DNA of 64,000 nt from Roseibium sp. Sym1 (GTDB taxonomy: Bacteria; Pseudomonadota; Alphaproteobacteria; Rhizobiales; Stappiaceae): NCBI RefSeq assembly GCF_027359675.1, contig NZ_CP114786.1, positions 3,942,501 through 4,006,500 on the forward strand, given 5' to 3'. Made by a program: the position numbers and the translations under genes. A model generated the notes under the pieces. It was given only the letters and a program-made list of their open reading frames with translations. It searched no databases and had not been told where the DNA came from. Positions 27,203-35,925 of this stretch are shown in pieces. How positions within the stretch are numbered: the stretch's first letter is position 1; the number at the start of each line of letters is the position of its first letter.

Positions 27203-27230
27203 AAAGGGGCGATCGGTTGATCGCCCCTTT
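27203..27230. terminator. Bidirectional terminator between ferredoxin and MFS genes
   Basis: AAAGGGGCGATC (27203-27214) and GATCGCCCCTTT (27219-27230) form a 12-bp stem with a GGTT loop. It serves the ferredoxin gene and the convergent MFS gene. Confidence 0.82.
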
Positions 27231-27264
27231 GCACATTTGCAGCCGGTCGATTGAAGGGACGGTC

Positions 27265-28596
27265 TCACTCCGCCGGCTGGGCTGCCGGTTTGCGGTACCA
27301 GAAGTCGACCTCGTGGCCTTCCTCCGGGTTGCTCGGGATCAGGCTTGCCAGCAGGAGGCTGATCACGGCCATGCCGGCACCGGCCAGGAAGACGGCCGCC
27401 GGGGAGATCAGCCAGATCAGGCCGAACAGGACCGGGATGAACACCGCCGCGATATGGTTGATCGTGAAGGCGACGCCCGCGGTCGGTGCGATGTCCGCCG
27501 GGTCGGCGATCTTCTGGAAATAGGTCTTGATCGCGATCGCGATGGCAAAGAAGGCGTGGTCGATCACGTAGAGGCCGGCCGCCAGGGTCGCATTGGTGAC
27601 AAAGGCGTAGCTGACAAAAACGATGATCAGGCCGATATATTCCAGGATCAGGGCCTTGCGCTCACCGAAGCGGACGATCAGCTTGCCGATGCTCGGCGCC
27701 AGCAACATGTTGAAACCGCCGTTCAACAGGAACAACAGCGCCACCTCGTGGACGTCGTAGCCGAAGCGCTCGACCATCAGGAAGCCGGCGAACACCGTGA
27801 AGATCTGCCGCCGGGCACCGGCCATGAAGGTAAGGGCGTAATAAAGCCAGTAGCGTTTCCTGAGGACCAGCTTCTTGCGCTGGGGCACGCCCTCGCGAAA
27901 ATGCGGATAGGCCATCATCAGGAAGGCGAGCACCACCAGGGTCAGTCCGCCGGCAATGGCAAAGACCGTGGCGAAGGACAGGTCGAAGGTCTTCCAGGCC
28001 ACGAAAATGACGCCGTAGGCGACCAGCTGGGCGAAGGCGCCGACGGAGATGATCTTGCCCATGCTCGCGGCGGCGGTTGCCTTGGGCAGCCATTGCAGCG
28101 ACAGCGACTGGGCCATGGTCTCGTAATAGTGGAACCCGATCGACATGATCAGGGTGGTCACATAAAAGCCCATTGCCGTCGGGAAATAGCCGGTGACGGC
28201 GACGCCGACGCCCAGCAGCAGCAGCGAGACATAGGCCAGCGTCTGCTCGCGCATCAGCAAGAGCAGGTAGATCGCGAGGAAGCTCAGGAACCCGGGAATT
28301 TCACGGATCGATTGCTGGATACCGATTTCGCGGCCGGTGAAATCCAGCTCCTGGACCGCAAAATTGTTCATCAGGTTCCACCAGGCCGCAAAGGACAGCT
28401 GCATGGCGCCTGCCATGATCATCAGGAGAACCGCCGGCGAGCGCCAGCCTGTCATTTCGTTCGGATGGGCGTTTTGCGTGAAGTAGGTCATTCCAAAGCC
28501 AGATAAGAGAAACAGTCCGACAGCGCTGTGCAACGCTTTTATTCCGAAGACGGATTTGCGTGTTAGCGCTGTTTTGTCAGGATATGTCTCTGACAC
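27265..28596 (-). CDS. MFS transporter of unknown substrate
   Basis: A 443-residue polytopic membrane protein with about 12 helices. An MFS loop-like segment IGKLIVRFGERKAL is near residue 310, and REIPGFLSFLAIY and YYETMAQSLSLQWL contain charged or polar residues in membrane segments. The start is a GTG at 28596 with a poor ribosome site, so the true start could be somewhat downstream. It is divergent from the HTH cassette; the twin operators at 28661-28717 lie in the shared intergenic region. Confidence 0.75.
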   Translation of the reverse strand: MSETYPDKTALTRKSVFGIKALHSAVGLFLLSGFGMTYFTQNAHPNEMTGWRSPAVLLMIMAGAMQLSFAAWWNLMNNFAVQELDFTGREIGIQQSIREIPGFLSFLAIYLLLLMREQTLAYVSLLLLGVGVAVTGYFPTAMGFYVTTLIMSIGFHYYETMAQSLSLQWLPKATAAASMGKIISVGAFAQLVAYGVIFVAWKTFDLSFATVFAIAGGLTLVVLAFLMMAYPHFREGVPQRKKLVLRKRYWLYYALTFMAGARRQIFTVFAGFLMVERFGYDVHEVALLFLLNGGFNMLLAPSIGKLIVRFGERKALILEYIGLIIVFVSYAFVTNATLAAGLYVIDHAFFAIAIAIKTYFQKIADPADIAPTAGVAFTINHIAAVFIPVLFGLIWLISPAAVFLAGAGMAVISLLLASLIPSNPEEGHEVDFWYRKPAAQPAE

Positions 28597-28660
28597 GCCA
28601 TTTATACTGTTGTTCGATGCAGTGCGTCATCACCCTATGGAGAGACCGCGCCGGCGCGAA

Positions 28661-28717
28661 AAGTAAAGCAGGCTTTACATGTCGGGCTTTTTGTGAAATG
28701 TAAAGTAAGCTTTACAT
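28661..28717. promoter_or_regulatory. Twin operators upstream of the membrane/HTH cassette
   Basis: Two copies of the inverted repeat (AT)GTAAAG-N4-CTTTACAT occur at 28661-28680 and 28698-28717, with centres 37 bp apart. The second is perfect. They lie just before the membrane-protein gene and are the likely binding sites of the Xre-type regulator encoded by the cassette. Confidence 0.75.
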
Positions 28718-28753
28718 TCGTTGAGTGCTGGAGATTGAGTGCTGGAGATGAGG

Positions 28754-29134
28754 ATGAACAGGTTCGACCGGCTTTCCTATCAGTATGTCGCTGAAACACT
28801 CGGCGCCACGGCGTTGTTTGTCGCGGCAAGCTGGTTTGCGCGGGAGTATCTCCCGGACAAGCCAGGCCTGGCGATCAATGTTCTGGTTTCCCTTGTGGCA
28901 ACGGTCCCCATGCTGCTGGCGCTGTGGGCCATGGTCAGGTACTTCCGCAGGGTGGACGAGCGGGAGCGGCACATCATGGCTGTCGCCGGATCGATCACGC
29001 TTCTGATCGGCGTATCGGTTGCCTTCTTCCTTGCCAAGCTCGAAGCGTTTCTGACGGTGGATCTCAATCTTTACGCGGCCTTCCTGTTCGTCATGTGGTC
29101 GCTGGCAACGGTTGCGGTGCGCTGGAAGGTCTGA
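28754..29134 (+). CDS. Four-helix membrane protein paired with HTH regulator
   Basis: About 126 residues with four predicted membrane helices and a conserved-looking FRRVDERERHIMAVAGS loop between helices 2 and 3. Small membrane proteins like this (DUF2178-like) are often encoded right before or after a YozG-type HTH regulator. ATG 28754 follows GGAG; GTG 28739 and ATG 28748 are alternatives. The stop overlaps the regulator start by one base (TGATG). Function unknown. Confidence 0.7.
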   Translation: MNRFDRLSYQYVAETLGATALFVAASWFAREYLPDKPGLAINVLVSLVATVPMLLALWAMVRYFRRVDERERHIMAVAGSITLLIGVSVAFFLAKLEAFLTVDLNLYAAFLFVMWSLATVAVRWKV

Positions 29135-29331
29135 TGCGCAATCACCTGAAAAGCTTGAGAGGCCAACAAGGCTGGTCCCAGGCGGATCTGGCGGAGAGGC
29201 TCGATGTCAGCCGGCAGACGGTCATTGCCCTGGAAAAGGGCAAGTACGATCCAAGTCTGCCCCTGGCTTTCAGGATTTCGCGGGTGTTTGGTCTTCCCAT
29301 CGAGAAACTTTTCGAACCTGATGATCTGTAG
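29134..29331 (+). CDS. Short Xre/YozG-family HTH regulator
   Basis: 65 residues forming one HTH_3 domain: LRGQQGWSQADLAERLDVSRQ then TVIALEKGKYDPSLPLAF, the exact pattern of the YozG-type regulators. It overlaps the membrane-protein gene by one base. It probably binds the twin GTAAAG/CTTTAC operators upstream of the pair and represses the cassette; the membrane protein may modulate it. The inducing signal is unknown. Confidence 0.88.
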   Translation: MRNHLKSLRGQQGWSQADLAERLDVSRQTVIALEKGKYDPSLPLAFRISRVFGLPIEKLFEPDDL

Positions 29332-29420
29332 CCGCTGTTCTGGGAGGAGCGCGGTATGAAGGGGCCAATCAGAGCGCAGACGTGTTGTCTCTTGCCGACC
29401 GGACCGGGTACCATGCGCCC

Positions 29421-30206
29421 ATGAGCATTCATCCCGAACTTGCCGAATTTCCCAAGGAAGCGATTGCCGCGCCGATCATCGGCTATGCGCGCACGCAGCT
29501 GAAGGGCCGGAACAACGGTTGGCACGCCCATGACGCGGCCCAGTTGTTCCACGTGGTCAAGGGATCGATTGCCATCGATACGGATCTCGGCACCTATTTT
29601 GTCCCGCCGGAGCGCGCCGTCTGGCTGCCACCCCGGGTCAGCCACCAGACCCGTTATCTGACCGATACGGAACTGCGCTACATCTACGTGCAATATGACC
29701 ACACGCGGGACTTGCCTCAGACACCGCAGGTGATGCAGGTAACCACGCTGTTGCGGTCGCTGATCCTGGAGTTCATGTCCTATCCGCGTGCCGAAACAGT
29801 GGAGGGGCCCGCGGCCCGGATTGCGGCCGTTATCCTCGATCAGCTCAAGCTGCTGCCCGCCGCACCGCTGCAATTGCCCATGCCGCAGGACCCGAAGCTG
29901 CGCAACCTGTGTGAGGACGTGGTGCGCTGTCCGGCGCATATACCTTCGCTCAGCGAGGCGGCGGACCGCTGCACCACGTCCGTGCGGTCGTTCGAGCGGC
30001 GGATCAAGGCGGAAACGGGTCTTAGCTACCGGACCTGGTGCCGGCAGGTGAAGCTGTTCCGGGCACTGGAGCTTCTGGCGTCGGGGCGAAGCGTCTCCGA
30101 TGTCTCGCACAAGCTTGGCTATGAAGGCCCGAGCGCCTTTGTGTCGACCTTCAGGAAGGCCTTCGGGGTCACGCCCGGTCGCTATTTCGGCGGCGCAGCC
30201 GATTGA
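29421..30206 (+). CDS. AraC-family regulator with N-terminal cupin domain
   Basis: About 261 residues. The N-terminal cupin-like domain (WHAHDAAQLFHVVKGS, then VPPERAVWLPP) is the YesN/AraC_binding type; the C-terminal HTH_18 covers about 165-255 with LSEAADRCTTSVRSFERRIK and VSHKLGYEGPSAFVSTFRKAFG. The ATG 29421 fits the family start; the frame opens 39 bp earlier. The target is not evident, as neighbours are a universal stress gene and the HTH cassette. Confidence 0.85.
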   Translation: MSIHPELAEFPKEAIAAPIIGYARTQLKGRNNGWHAHDAAQLFHVVKGSIAIDTDLGTYFVPPERAVWLPPRVSHQTRYLTDTELRYIYVQYDHTRDLPQTPQVMQVTTLLRSLILEFMSYPRAETVEGPAARIAAVILDQLKLLPAAPLQLPMPQDPKLRNLCEDVVRCPAHIPSLSEAADRCTTSVRSFERRIKAETGLSYRTWCRQVKLFRALELLASGRSVSDVSHKLGYEGPSAFVSTFRKAFGVTPGRYFGGAAD

Positions 30207-30274
30207 TCTTTCTCATGGCGAGCAGATCCGTCTCGGCCCAAAACAGGTGAGAACCAATTTTGGGGAGACCTGTG

Positions 30275-30703
30275 ATGTTCAAGAAAATCCTCGTACCCGT
30301 CGATCCGGCCGAAACCGGCTTTGCCGAAGACGCGCTCGCCAAGGCGTCGCAGATGGCGCGCGACTATGGTGCCAAGATCCATCTTCTGGCAGTGTGCCCG
30401 GAAGTTCAGAGCTTCGTGGCCAGCCAGCTCCCGGAAGGCTGGCAGGAAGCGGAGTTCCAGGAAACGGCCAAGATCCTCGACACGATCGCCGCCGGCCTTG
30501 ATGCGCCCGAAGGCGCGGTGGACAAGGCCGTTCGCATGGGCTCCGTCTATCATGAAGTGATCGAGGAAGCGGAACGGTCGGGATGCGACCTGGTGCTGAT
30601 GACCTCGCACAAGCCGGGCCTGTCGACCTATTTCGTCGGGTCCAACGCCGCCCATATCGTGCGGCATGCACCCTGTTCGGTGATGGTGCTGCGCGGCAGC
30701 TGA
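30275..30703 (+). CDS. Universal stress protein (UspA family)
   Basis: 142 residues of the Usp fold. FKKILVPVD opens it, and the nucleotide-site G-2X-G-9X-G(S/T) pattern appears near the C-terminus (MTSHKPGLSTYFVGSNAAHIVRHAPCSVMVL), though the classic first G is replaced. ATG 30275 follows GGGGAG by 8 bp. Role: stress survival through nucleotide binding; specific trigger unknown. Confidence 0.88.
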   Translation: MFKKILVPVDPAETGFAEDALAKASQMARDYGAKIHLLAVCPEVQSFVASQLPEGWQEAEFQETAKILDTIAAGLDAPEGAVDKAVRMGSVYHEVIEEAERSGCDLVLMTSHKPGLSTYFVGSNAAHIVRHAPCSVMVLRGS

Positions 30704-31054
30704 CCGGGGCTGCTCAATCACCGGACGGTCCAAGGGAATCAATTGGCCTTCCAGAAGGTGATCGCTTTTCGATACAAAGGGATATCGTGCGTTCAGGTGA
30801 GCGCACGATTTGTCTTTGCCTGAAATGTTTCTCAGGTGTTCAATCAACGATTGAAAAAATACCGGTTCGCATTACGTAAAACAGACGTGTAGTATCGTTT
30901 GATGTCTCGAAATGACTTTCTAACGTAGGGTTTTTTTGTCGATTTCTTGAAGTTTCCTTTGCTCTGGGGTCGACTTCGCCAATTTTTATCTTACAATCGA
31001 ATTTTGCTGCACCGCACACTTCCCGGGCGGGGCCAAATAAAAGGACCAGAGCAC
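30704..31054. other. Gene-free AT-rich spacer
   Basis: About 350 bp between the stress gene and the small Cys-containing gene. It includes AT-rich stretches that would suit a promoter of the downstream gene. I see no repeat, RNA gene or credible ORF. Confidence 0.4.
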
Positions 31055-31282
31055 ATGCTATACACCGCCTATGTGGCCGTGTGTCTTGCAGCCACACCGG
31101 TCCAGGACTGCAACAAGGATACCGCGCTCAACTGGATGGTTGCACCGGGTACGTATGATTTGTCCTATTGCATGATCCACGGACAGCAATTCGCCGCCGC
31201 TTCCGGCGTCGTGAAAGACAGCGACGTTGTGAAGGTCTACTGTCGGGCGCTGAGTCAAAAAAGGGCTTCCCGCGAGCAGTGA
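31055..31282 (+). CDS. Small Cys-containing hypothetical protein
   Basis: 75 residues with a short hydrophobic start (LYTAYVAVCLAAT) and four cysteines, C10, C19, C39 and C62, suggesting two disulfides if exported, though a true signal peptide is not clear. ATG 31055 is preceded by AAGGA at 9 bp. Followed by a hairpin terminator at 31356-31381. No family recognised; it may be one of the short conserved proteins common in Hyphomicrobiales. Confidence 0.55.
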   Translation: MLYTAYVAVCLAATPVQDCNKDTALNWMVAPGTYDLSYCMIHGQQFAAASGVVKDSDVVKVYCRALSQKRASREQ

Positions 31283-31355
31283 CCGGATCATCGCCAAGCT
31301 GATTGTCTGGACCGGCTGGGGCCGGCCACCTGCACCTGAACGTCTCTCCTGAAAA

Positions 31356-31381
31356 CCGGGCGCTCCAGCGGTCGCGCCCGG
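31356..31381. terminator. Bidirectional terminator
   Basis: CCGGGCGC (31356-31363) pairs with GCGCCCGG (31374-31381), flanked by AAAA on one side and ATTTT on the other. It lies between the small protein gene and the convergent VWA gene. Confidence 0.75.
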
Positions 31382-31419
31382 ATTTTCCTGGCCTGGACGG
31401 TCGATCGGAAAACACTGCG

Positions 31420-32595
31420 CTATCGCGCCAGTTCCTTCATCGCCTCGGTGAGGCCCTCCACGGTCATCGGGAACATGCGGCCCTCCATCAGCTCGTTCAG
31501 CATCTGGATGGACTGTGTGTAGTGCCAGTGCTGTTCACGCACGGGGTTGAGCCAGACAGCGCTCTTGTAAAGGCCGGTCAGCCGCTGCATCCAGGCGGCA
31601 CCGGGTTCTTCGTTCCAGTGTTCCACCGAGCCGCCCGGATAGGCGATTTCGTAAGGACTCATGGAGGCGTCGCCGACGAAGATGATCTTGTAGTCGGCGG
31701 GGTACTTGTGCAGCACGTCCATGGTCGAAATGCGTTCGGTGTGGCGGCGGCGGTTCTCCTTCCAGACATATTCGTAAAGGCAATTGTGGAAGTAGAAATG
31801 CTCCATCACCTTGAACTCGGAGCGTGCCGCTGAAAACAGTTCCTCGCAAACCCGGATGTGATCGTCCATCGAACCGCCGATATCGAAAAACAGCAATACC
31901 TTCACCGCGTTGTGCCGCTCCGGGCGCATCTTGATGTCAAGAAGCCCCTTGTGCGCGGTCGCGCGGATGGTGTTGTCCAGGTCCAGTTCGTCGGCCGCGC
32001 CGGTGCGGGCAAAGTTGCGCAGGCGCTTCAGGGCCACCTGGATGTTGCGGGTGCCGAGAAGCTGGGTGTCGTCGAGATCCTTGAACTCGCGCTTGTCCCA
32101 GACCTTGACCGCGCGGCGGTGCCGGCTCTCCTTCTGGCCGATGCGCACGCCCTCGGGATTGTAGCCATAGGCACCGAAAGGCGAGGTGCCGGCCGTCCCG
32201 ATCCACTTGTTGCCGCCCTGGTGGCGCTTTTCCTGTTCCTTCAGGCGCTCGCGCAGGGTCTCCATCAGCTTCTCGAACCCGCCAAGCGCCTCGATCTGCG
32301 CCTTTTCCTCGTCCGTGAGATGTTTTTCGGCAAGCTTGCGCAGCCACTCTTCCGGAATGTCGGTCACAGGCACGTCGCTCATCAGCTCCAGGCCCTTGAA
32401 GACTTGGCCGAACACCCGGTCGAACTTGTCGAGGTTGCTCTCGTCCTTCACCAGCGAGAGGCGCGCGAGATAATAGAAATCCTCGACGCTCTTCTCCGCG
32501 AGATCCTTATCGAGCGCTTCCATCAGGCTCAGGTATTCCCGGAGCGAAACCGGAATGCCTGCGGATTTGAGTTCGGTGAAAAAGGTGATGAACAT
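31420..32595 (-). CDS. VWA-domain protein, CoxE-like
   Basis: 391 residues. The VWA domain is C-terminal, with the MIDAS motif as DIGGSMDDHI near 230 and the metal loop GDASMSPYE near 310. The N-terminal helical part and the central basic segment match CoxE-like proteins, which usually pair with a MoxR AAA+ ATPase to load metals or activate enzymes. The MoxR gene is at 39687, about 7 kb away and on the same strand. The ATG 32595 is used. Confidence 0.85.
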   Translation of the reverse strand: MFITFFTELKSAGIPVSLREYLSLMEALDKDLAEKSVEDFYYLARLSLVKDESNLDKFDRVFGQVFKGLELMSDVPVTDIPEEWLRKLAEKHLTDEEKAQIEALGGFEKLMETLRERLKEQEKRHQGGNKWIGTAGTSPFGAYGYNPEGVRIGQKESRHRRAVKVWDKREFKDLDDTQLLGTRNIQVALKRLRNFARTGAADELDLDNTIRATAHKGLLDIKMRPERHNAVKVLLFFDIGGSMDDHIRVCEELFSAARSEFKVMEHFYFHNCLYEYVWKENRRRHTERISTMDVLHKYPADYKIIFVGDASMSPYEIAYPGGSVEHWNEEPGAAWMQRLTGLYKSAVWLNPVREQHWHYTQSIQMLNELMEGRMFPMTVEGLTEAMKELAR

Positions 32596-32678
32596 GGGGC
32601 GAAGGTAGCGGCGCCCTTCGGGCCTGTCGAGATGGCAAATGAGCGGCGGTGCCGGTCAATCCCGTCACGAGACCGGGA

Positions 32679-35600
32679 TCAGAAGGCGACCTTGCCGCCG
32701 AGGCGGACGGTCGCCGACAGGGTTTCGGCACTGTCATAGCCGCCCTCGATGCCGGCCAGGAAACTGGCGCCGCCATTGGTCTGCCAGACGGCATTTGCGG
32801 CGGCGAAGCCGCGTACAACCGTATCGTCATTGTCGATGGACAGGTTCAGGGCGGTTCCGGAGAGGTTGCCGTCGATGCTGTCGGACAAGGTGAAGATGCC
32901 GTCGACACCCGCCGCGACACCGAAATGGAACGCGCCGCTGTCCCGGATGATCGGTGTGAAATCGAATTCGGTCTGGCCGCGCAGCTCGACGACGTTCAGC
33001 GACCGGCCGGAGACGGTCAGGCCGGTCGAGGTCTCGGTGGCGTCGCCAGTCTGCCAGAGGCCGGAATAGCGCGCCCGCACACTGGGTGTGAATGTGCCCT
33101 GTGCCGACGCGAAGGCGTGGCCGACGCGCGCGGTCGGGCTGACAAACACATAGCCGTAATCGATCGAGAGGTCCTGCAGTCCACCGGCGACCATGTTGTT
33201 AAGCACGGTGACCTCTTCGTCGCTGCCCAGGTACCCGCCCAGCACGCTGACCTGGGCGAAGGTGGCCTGCCAGTTCCGGTTCAGGTAGCCGCCGGCGAAG
33301 ACGCTGTATGTGTCCGCGGAATGGATGTCGTTGTCGCTGTCGGTTTGGCCGAATGAGAAGCCGCCGGTCACGCCGGCGCGCAGATCTGGGGCGAAGCCGC
33401 GTTCCGCGCCGGCCATCAGGCCGCCGAACCTGTGGTCGAAGCCGTCACCGCCACTGCGATTCAGGACACCGCCATAGGGCGTTGCCCAGACCGCCCAACG
33501 GTCCGCCACGGTCTCGGCCGGGGTACCGTTGGTGGCGACAAACCCGGTTTCTCCAAGGCGGTTCAGATCCATTTGCCGCTCAAGGCCATCCGCCAGCTCA
33601 CGTGTCAGCGCCGTGAAGGTCGGGGCCGTGGTCTGCAGCTGGAAATTGTCCGGATTGAGGTAGGTGACAGTGTTGCCGCTTGTCCGAAAGACCAGATCGC
33701 CCGTGCCCAGTGTGCCCGGGACGCTCGAGAAGCCGAAGATCGCGGTCCGGTTGCCCGAATAGGTGAAGGCGGCAGTGGCGGAGTCGGTGAAGGTCAGGAT
33801 GCCGACGGTCCGGGATCCGTCCTGCAGCGTTACCATTGCGTTGGCGCCATCGATATAGATGGCCGATCCGTTGTCGGAGGACACCGTCCCGGACGAGGTC
33901 ACGGTCGCGTCGTCGCCGACAATGGCAATGCCGTGCCCCGAGGCTGCGAGCGTGCCGGTTCTCGAGCCGCTGTTGTCGATGGTGCCGGTGTTGGTGACGA
34001 TTGCACTGTTGCCCGTGACTTCGACGCCGTTGCCGTCTTCGCCCGACGCAGTGATCTTGCCGGAATTGTTGACATCGGCGTTGTCGTTGTCGACCTGGAT
34101 ACCGAAACTGTTGCTGCCGCTCACGGAAATCGTGTCGAAGCTGGTGTTGGAAATGGTTGCGCCACTTCCCGTGGCACTGATGCCATGCGCTTCCGCGCCT
34201 GACGTATGGATCGATCCGGTGTTGGCAATGGTCGCATTGTTGCCGTCGGCGTCGATGCCGTGGCCGCCGACCCCGGTGGTCGTAATCGTTCCGCTGTTGG
34301 TGACGTTCGTGTTGTCGCCGTCGGCATCGATACCGTGCGCGTCCAACCCCCCGGTAGTGATCTTGTTCGAGTTCAGAACCGTCGATCTGTCGCCGTCGGC
34401 ATTGACCCCGTCGGAATCCTCGCCCTCCGTCACGATCGTGCCGGTATTGGTCACCTCGGAGTCGTCCCCCGTCGATCCGATACCGAAGGCATCCTCACCG
34501 GTTGTGGTGATTGTGCTTGAGTTTCGAACGGTTGCGCCTTCTCCAGAGGTGAAGATTCCGTCGGAATCTTCACCCGCGGTTGTGATCGTGCTGGAATTTG
34601 TAATATCCGCGCGCGCGCCTAGGGCGCCGATGCCGAAGGAACTGAAGCCGGTGGTGGTAAGAGTGCCTGAGTTGGTGATGGTGGAATCGTCACCTTGGGA
34701 ACCAATGGCCGGAGCGCCGCTGCCGGCAGTGGTTATCGAACCCGAATTGGTAATGGTGCTGCCGTCGCCTTTGGACTCGATCCCAAGGGCACTGTCGCCC
34801 TGCACGGAGATGGTTCCGCTATTGGTGATGACGGCGTTGGTGGCGCCGCCGTCGGAATCAATTCCGGTGGCGTCGTCATTGGTGGTCGTAATCGTGCCGC
34901 GGTTGAGGACGACGGCATTGGCTCCGTCGGCATCGATGCCGTGGGCGTCGTCTCCCGTCGTCGTCACCGTGCCGGAATTGGTGACGCTGGAATCGTCCCC
35001 CGACGCATTCAGGCCGTCCGCTTCGTCCCCCGCGGTGGAAACCGAACCGTCGTTGGTGATCGTCGCGTCGTCGCCGTCGGCACCGATGCCGTAGGAATAG
35101 TCGCCGGTGGTGGTGATGGTGTCGTTGTTTATGAGCATCGAGGCGGCGCCGTCCGAATAGATCCCGAAGGAATCTTCGCCGCTGGTTTCGATCGTGCCGT
35201 TGTTGGTTGCCGTGCCGTCGTCACCGAACACATAGATACCATCGGACAGGAATCCGTCGGTCATAATGGTGCCGCCGTTCTCGATGCTGGAATTGTCGCC
35301 GTCGATTTCGATCCCGATCGAGAAATCGCCCGACATGTCAACGGTACCGTTGTTGAGAATGGTCGCACCGTCATTGATCGTGACGATGCCGAAAATGTCG
35401 CCACCCGTTCCGGTGACGGTGCCGTTGTTGGTGATCATCGAGTTGGCACCCAGGGAACCGATGCCGGCCAGCGAAGGGCCGGCCGTATATTCGACGTCGA
35501 TGTCGCCATTGTTGACGGCGGTCTGGTCGTCATTGTCGAGAACCAGACCGTCCTCGTCGGTGACGTCGATCGCGCCGCCGTTGTCCACCGTGCCCGTGTC

Positions 35601-35771
35601 GCCGACATCGGTCAGTGTCTGTGTCGTGGTGACTGTCGTGCCGGACGGGATGGTAATGTCACCGGCCAGCGCGCCAGACGGCAAGACGAGCCATAAGGCG
35701 CAGCTTGCCAGCAGCGCTTGGCGCCGTATCTGGCTGGCCCGCAGGCCCGGCCTGTCGCTGCTGGATCTCAC
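32679..35771 (-). CDS. Autotransporter with repeat-rich passenger
   Basis: About 1,030 residues. A long signal peptide (ALLASCALWLVLPSGALAG) is followed by a passenger of about 25-residue repeats of the type ITNSGTITTTGEDAHGI (at least 14 units), probably a beta-helix. The last ~280 residues form a beta-barrel domain (WAVWATPYGG, then RFGGLMAGAERG), ending in RLGGKVAF with a terminal Phe for BAM recognition. GTG 35771 is chosen because GGGGCGG lies just upstream and the Arg-rich N-region starts there; TTG 35885 would add 38 residues. Expected to be an outer-membrane surface protein (adhesin-like). Monocistronic; a GC-rich Asp/Thr/Gly repeat gene. Confidence 0.87.
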   Translation of the reverse strand: MRSSSDRPGLRASQIRRQALLASCALWLVLPSGALAGDITIPSGTTVTTTQTLTDVGDTGTVDNGGAIDVTDEDGLVLDNDDQTAVNNGDIDVEYTAGPSLAGIGSLGANSMITNNGTVTGTGGDIFGIVTINDGATILNNGTVDMSGDFSIGIEIDGDNSSIENGGTIMTDGFLSDGIYVFGDDGTATNNGTIETSGEDSFGIYSDGAASMLINNDTITTTGDYSYGIGADGDDATITNDGSVSTAGDEADGLNASGDDSSVTNSGTVTTTGDDAHGIDADGANAVVLNRGTITTTNDDATGIDSDGGATNAVITNSGTISVQGDSALGIESKGDGSTITNSGSITTAGSGAPAIGSQGDDSTITNSGTLTTTGFSSFGIGALGARADITNSSTITTAGEDSDGIFTSGEGATVRNSSTITTTGEDAFGIGSTGDDSEVTNTGTIVTEGEDSDGVNADGDRSTVLNSNKITTGGLDAHGIDADGDNTNVTNSGTITTTGVGGHGIDADGNNATIANTGSIHTSGAEAHGISATGSGATISNTSFDTISVSGSNSFGIQVDNDNADVNNSGKITASGEDGNGVEVTGNSAIVTNTGTIDNSGSRTGTLAASGHGIAIVGDDATVTSSGTVSSDNGSAIYIDGANAMVTLQDGSRTVGILTFTDSATAAFTYSGNRTAIFGFSSVPGTLGTGDLVFRTSGNTVTYLNPDNFQLQTTAPTFTALTRELADGLERQMDLNRLGETGFVATNGTPAETVADRWAVWATPYGGVLNRSGGDGFDHRFGGLMAGAERGFAPDLRAGVTGGFSFGQTDSDNDIHSADTYSVFAGGYLNRNWQATFAQVSVLGGYLGSDEEVTVLNNMVAGGLQDLSIDYGYVFVSPTARVGHAFASAQGTFTPSVRARYSGLWQTGDATETSTGLTVSGRSLNVVELRGQTEFDFTPIIRDSGAFHFGVAAGVDGIFTLSDSIDGNLSGTALNLSIDNDDTVVRGFAAANAVWQTNGGASFLAGIEGGYDSAETLSATVRLGGKVAF

Positions 35772-35925
35772 TTTGTGCCGCCCCGTTGTTATTATTGCCG
35801 GCCCTGTCAAAGTGACGTATCGAGAGCCGGTTGCCGAACAAGATCTACGGTGTCCTGATGCCTTGTGCAATATGACAAGGTGCAAAAGCGGCTAAACTTA
35901 GGTTCAATCTTTATATCTCAACGAC

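Noticed and set aside
32649..35895. Plus-strand frames opposite the autotransporter (up to 411 codons)
   Set aside because: They exist because of the periodic repeat DNA. Signal peptide, barrel and terminal Phe are all on the minus strand.
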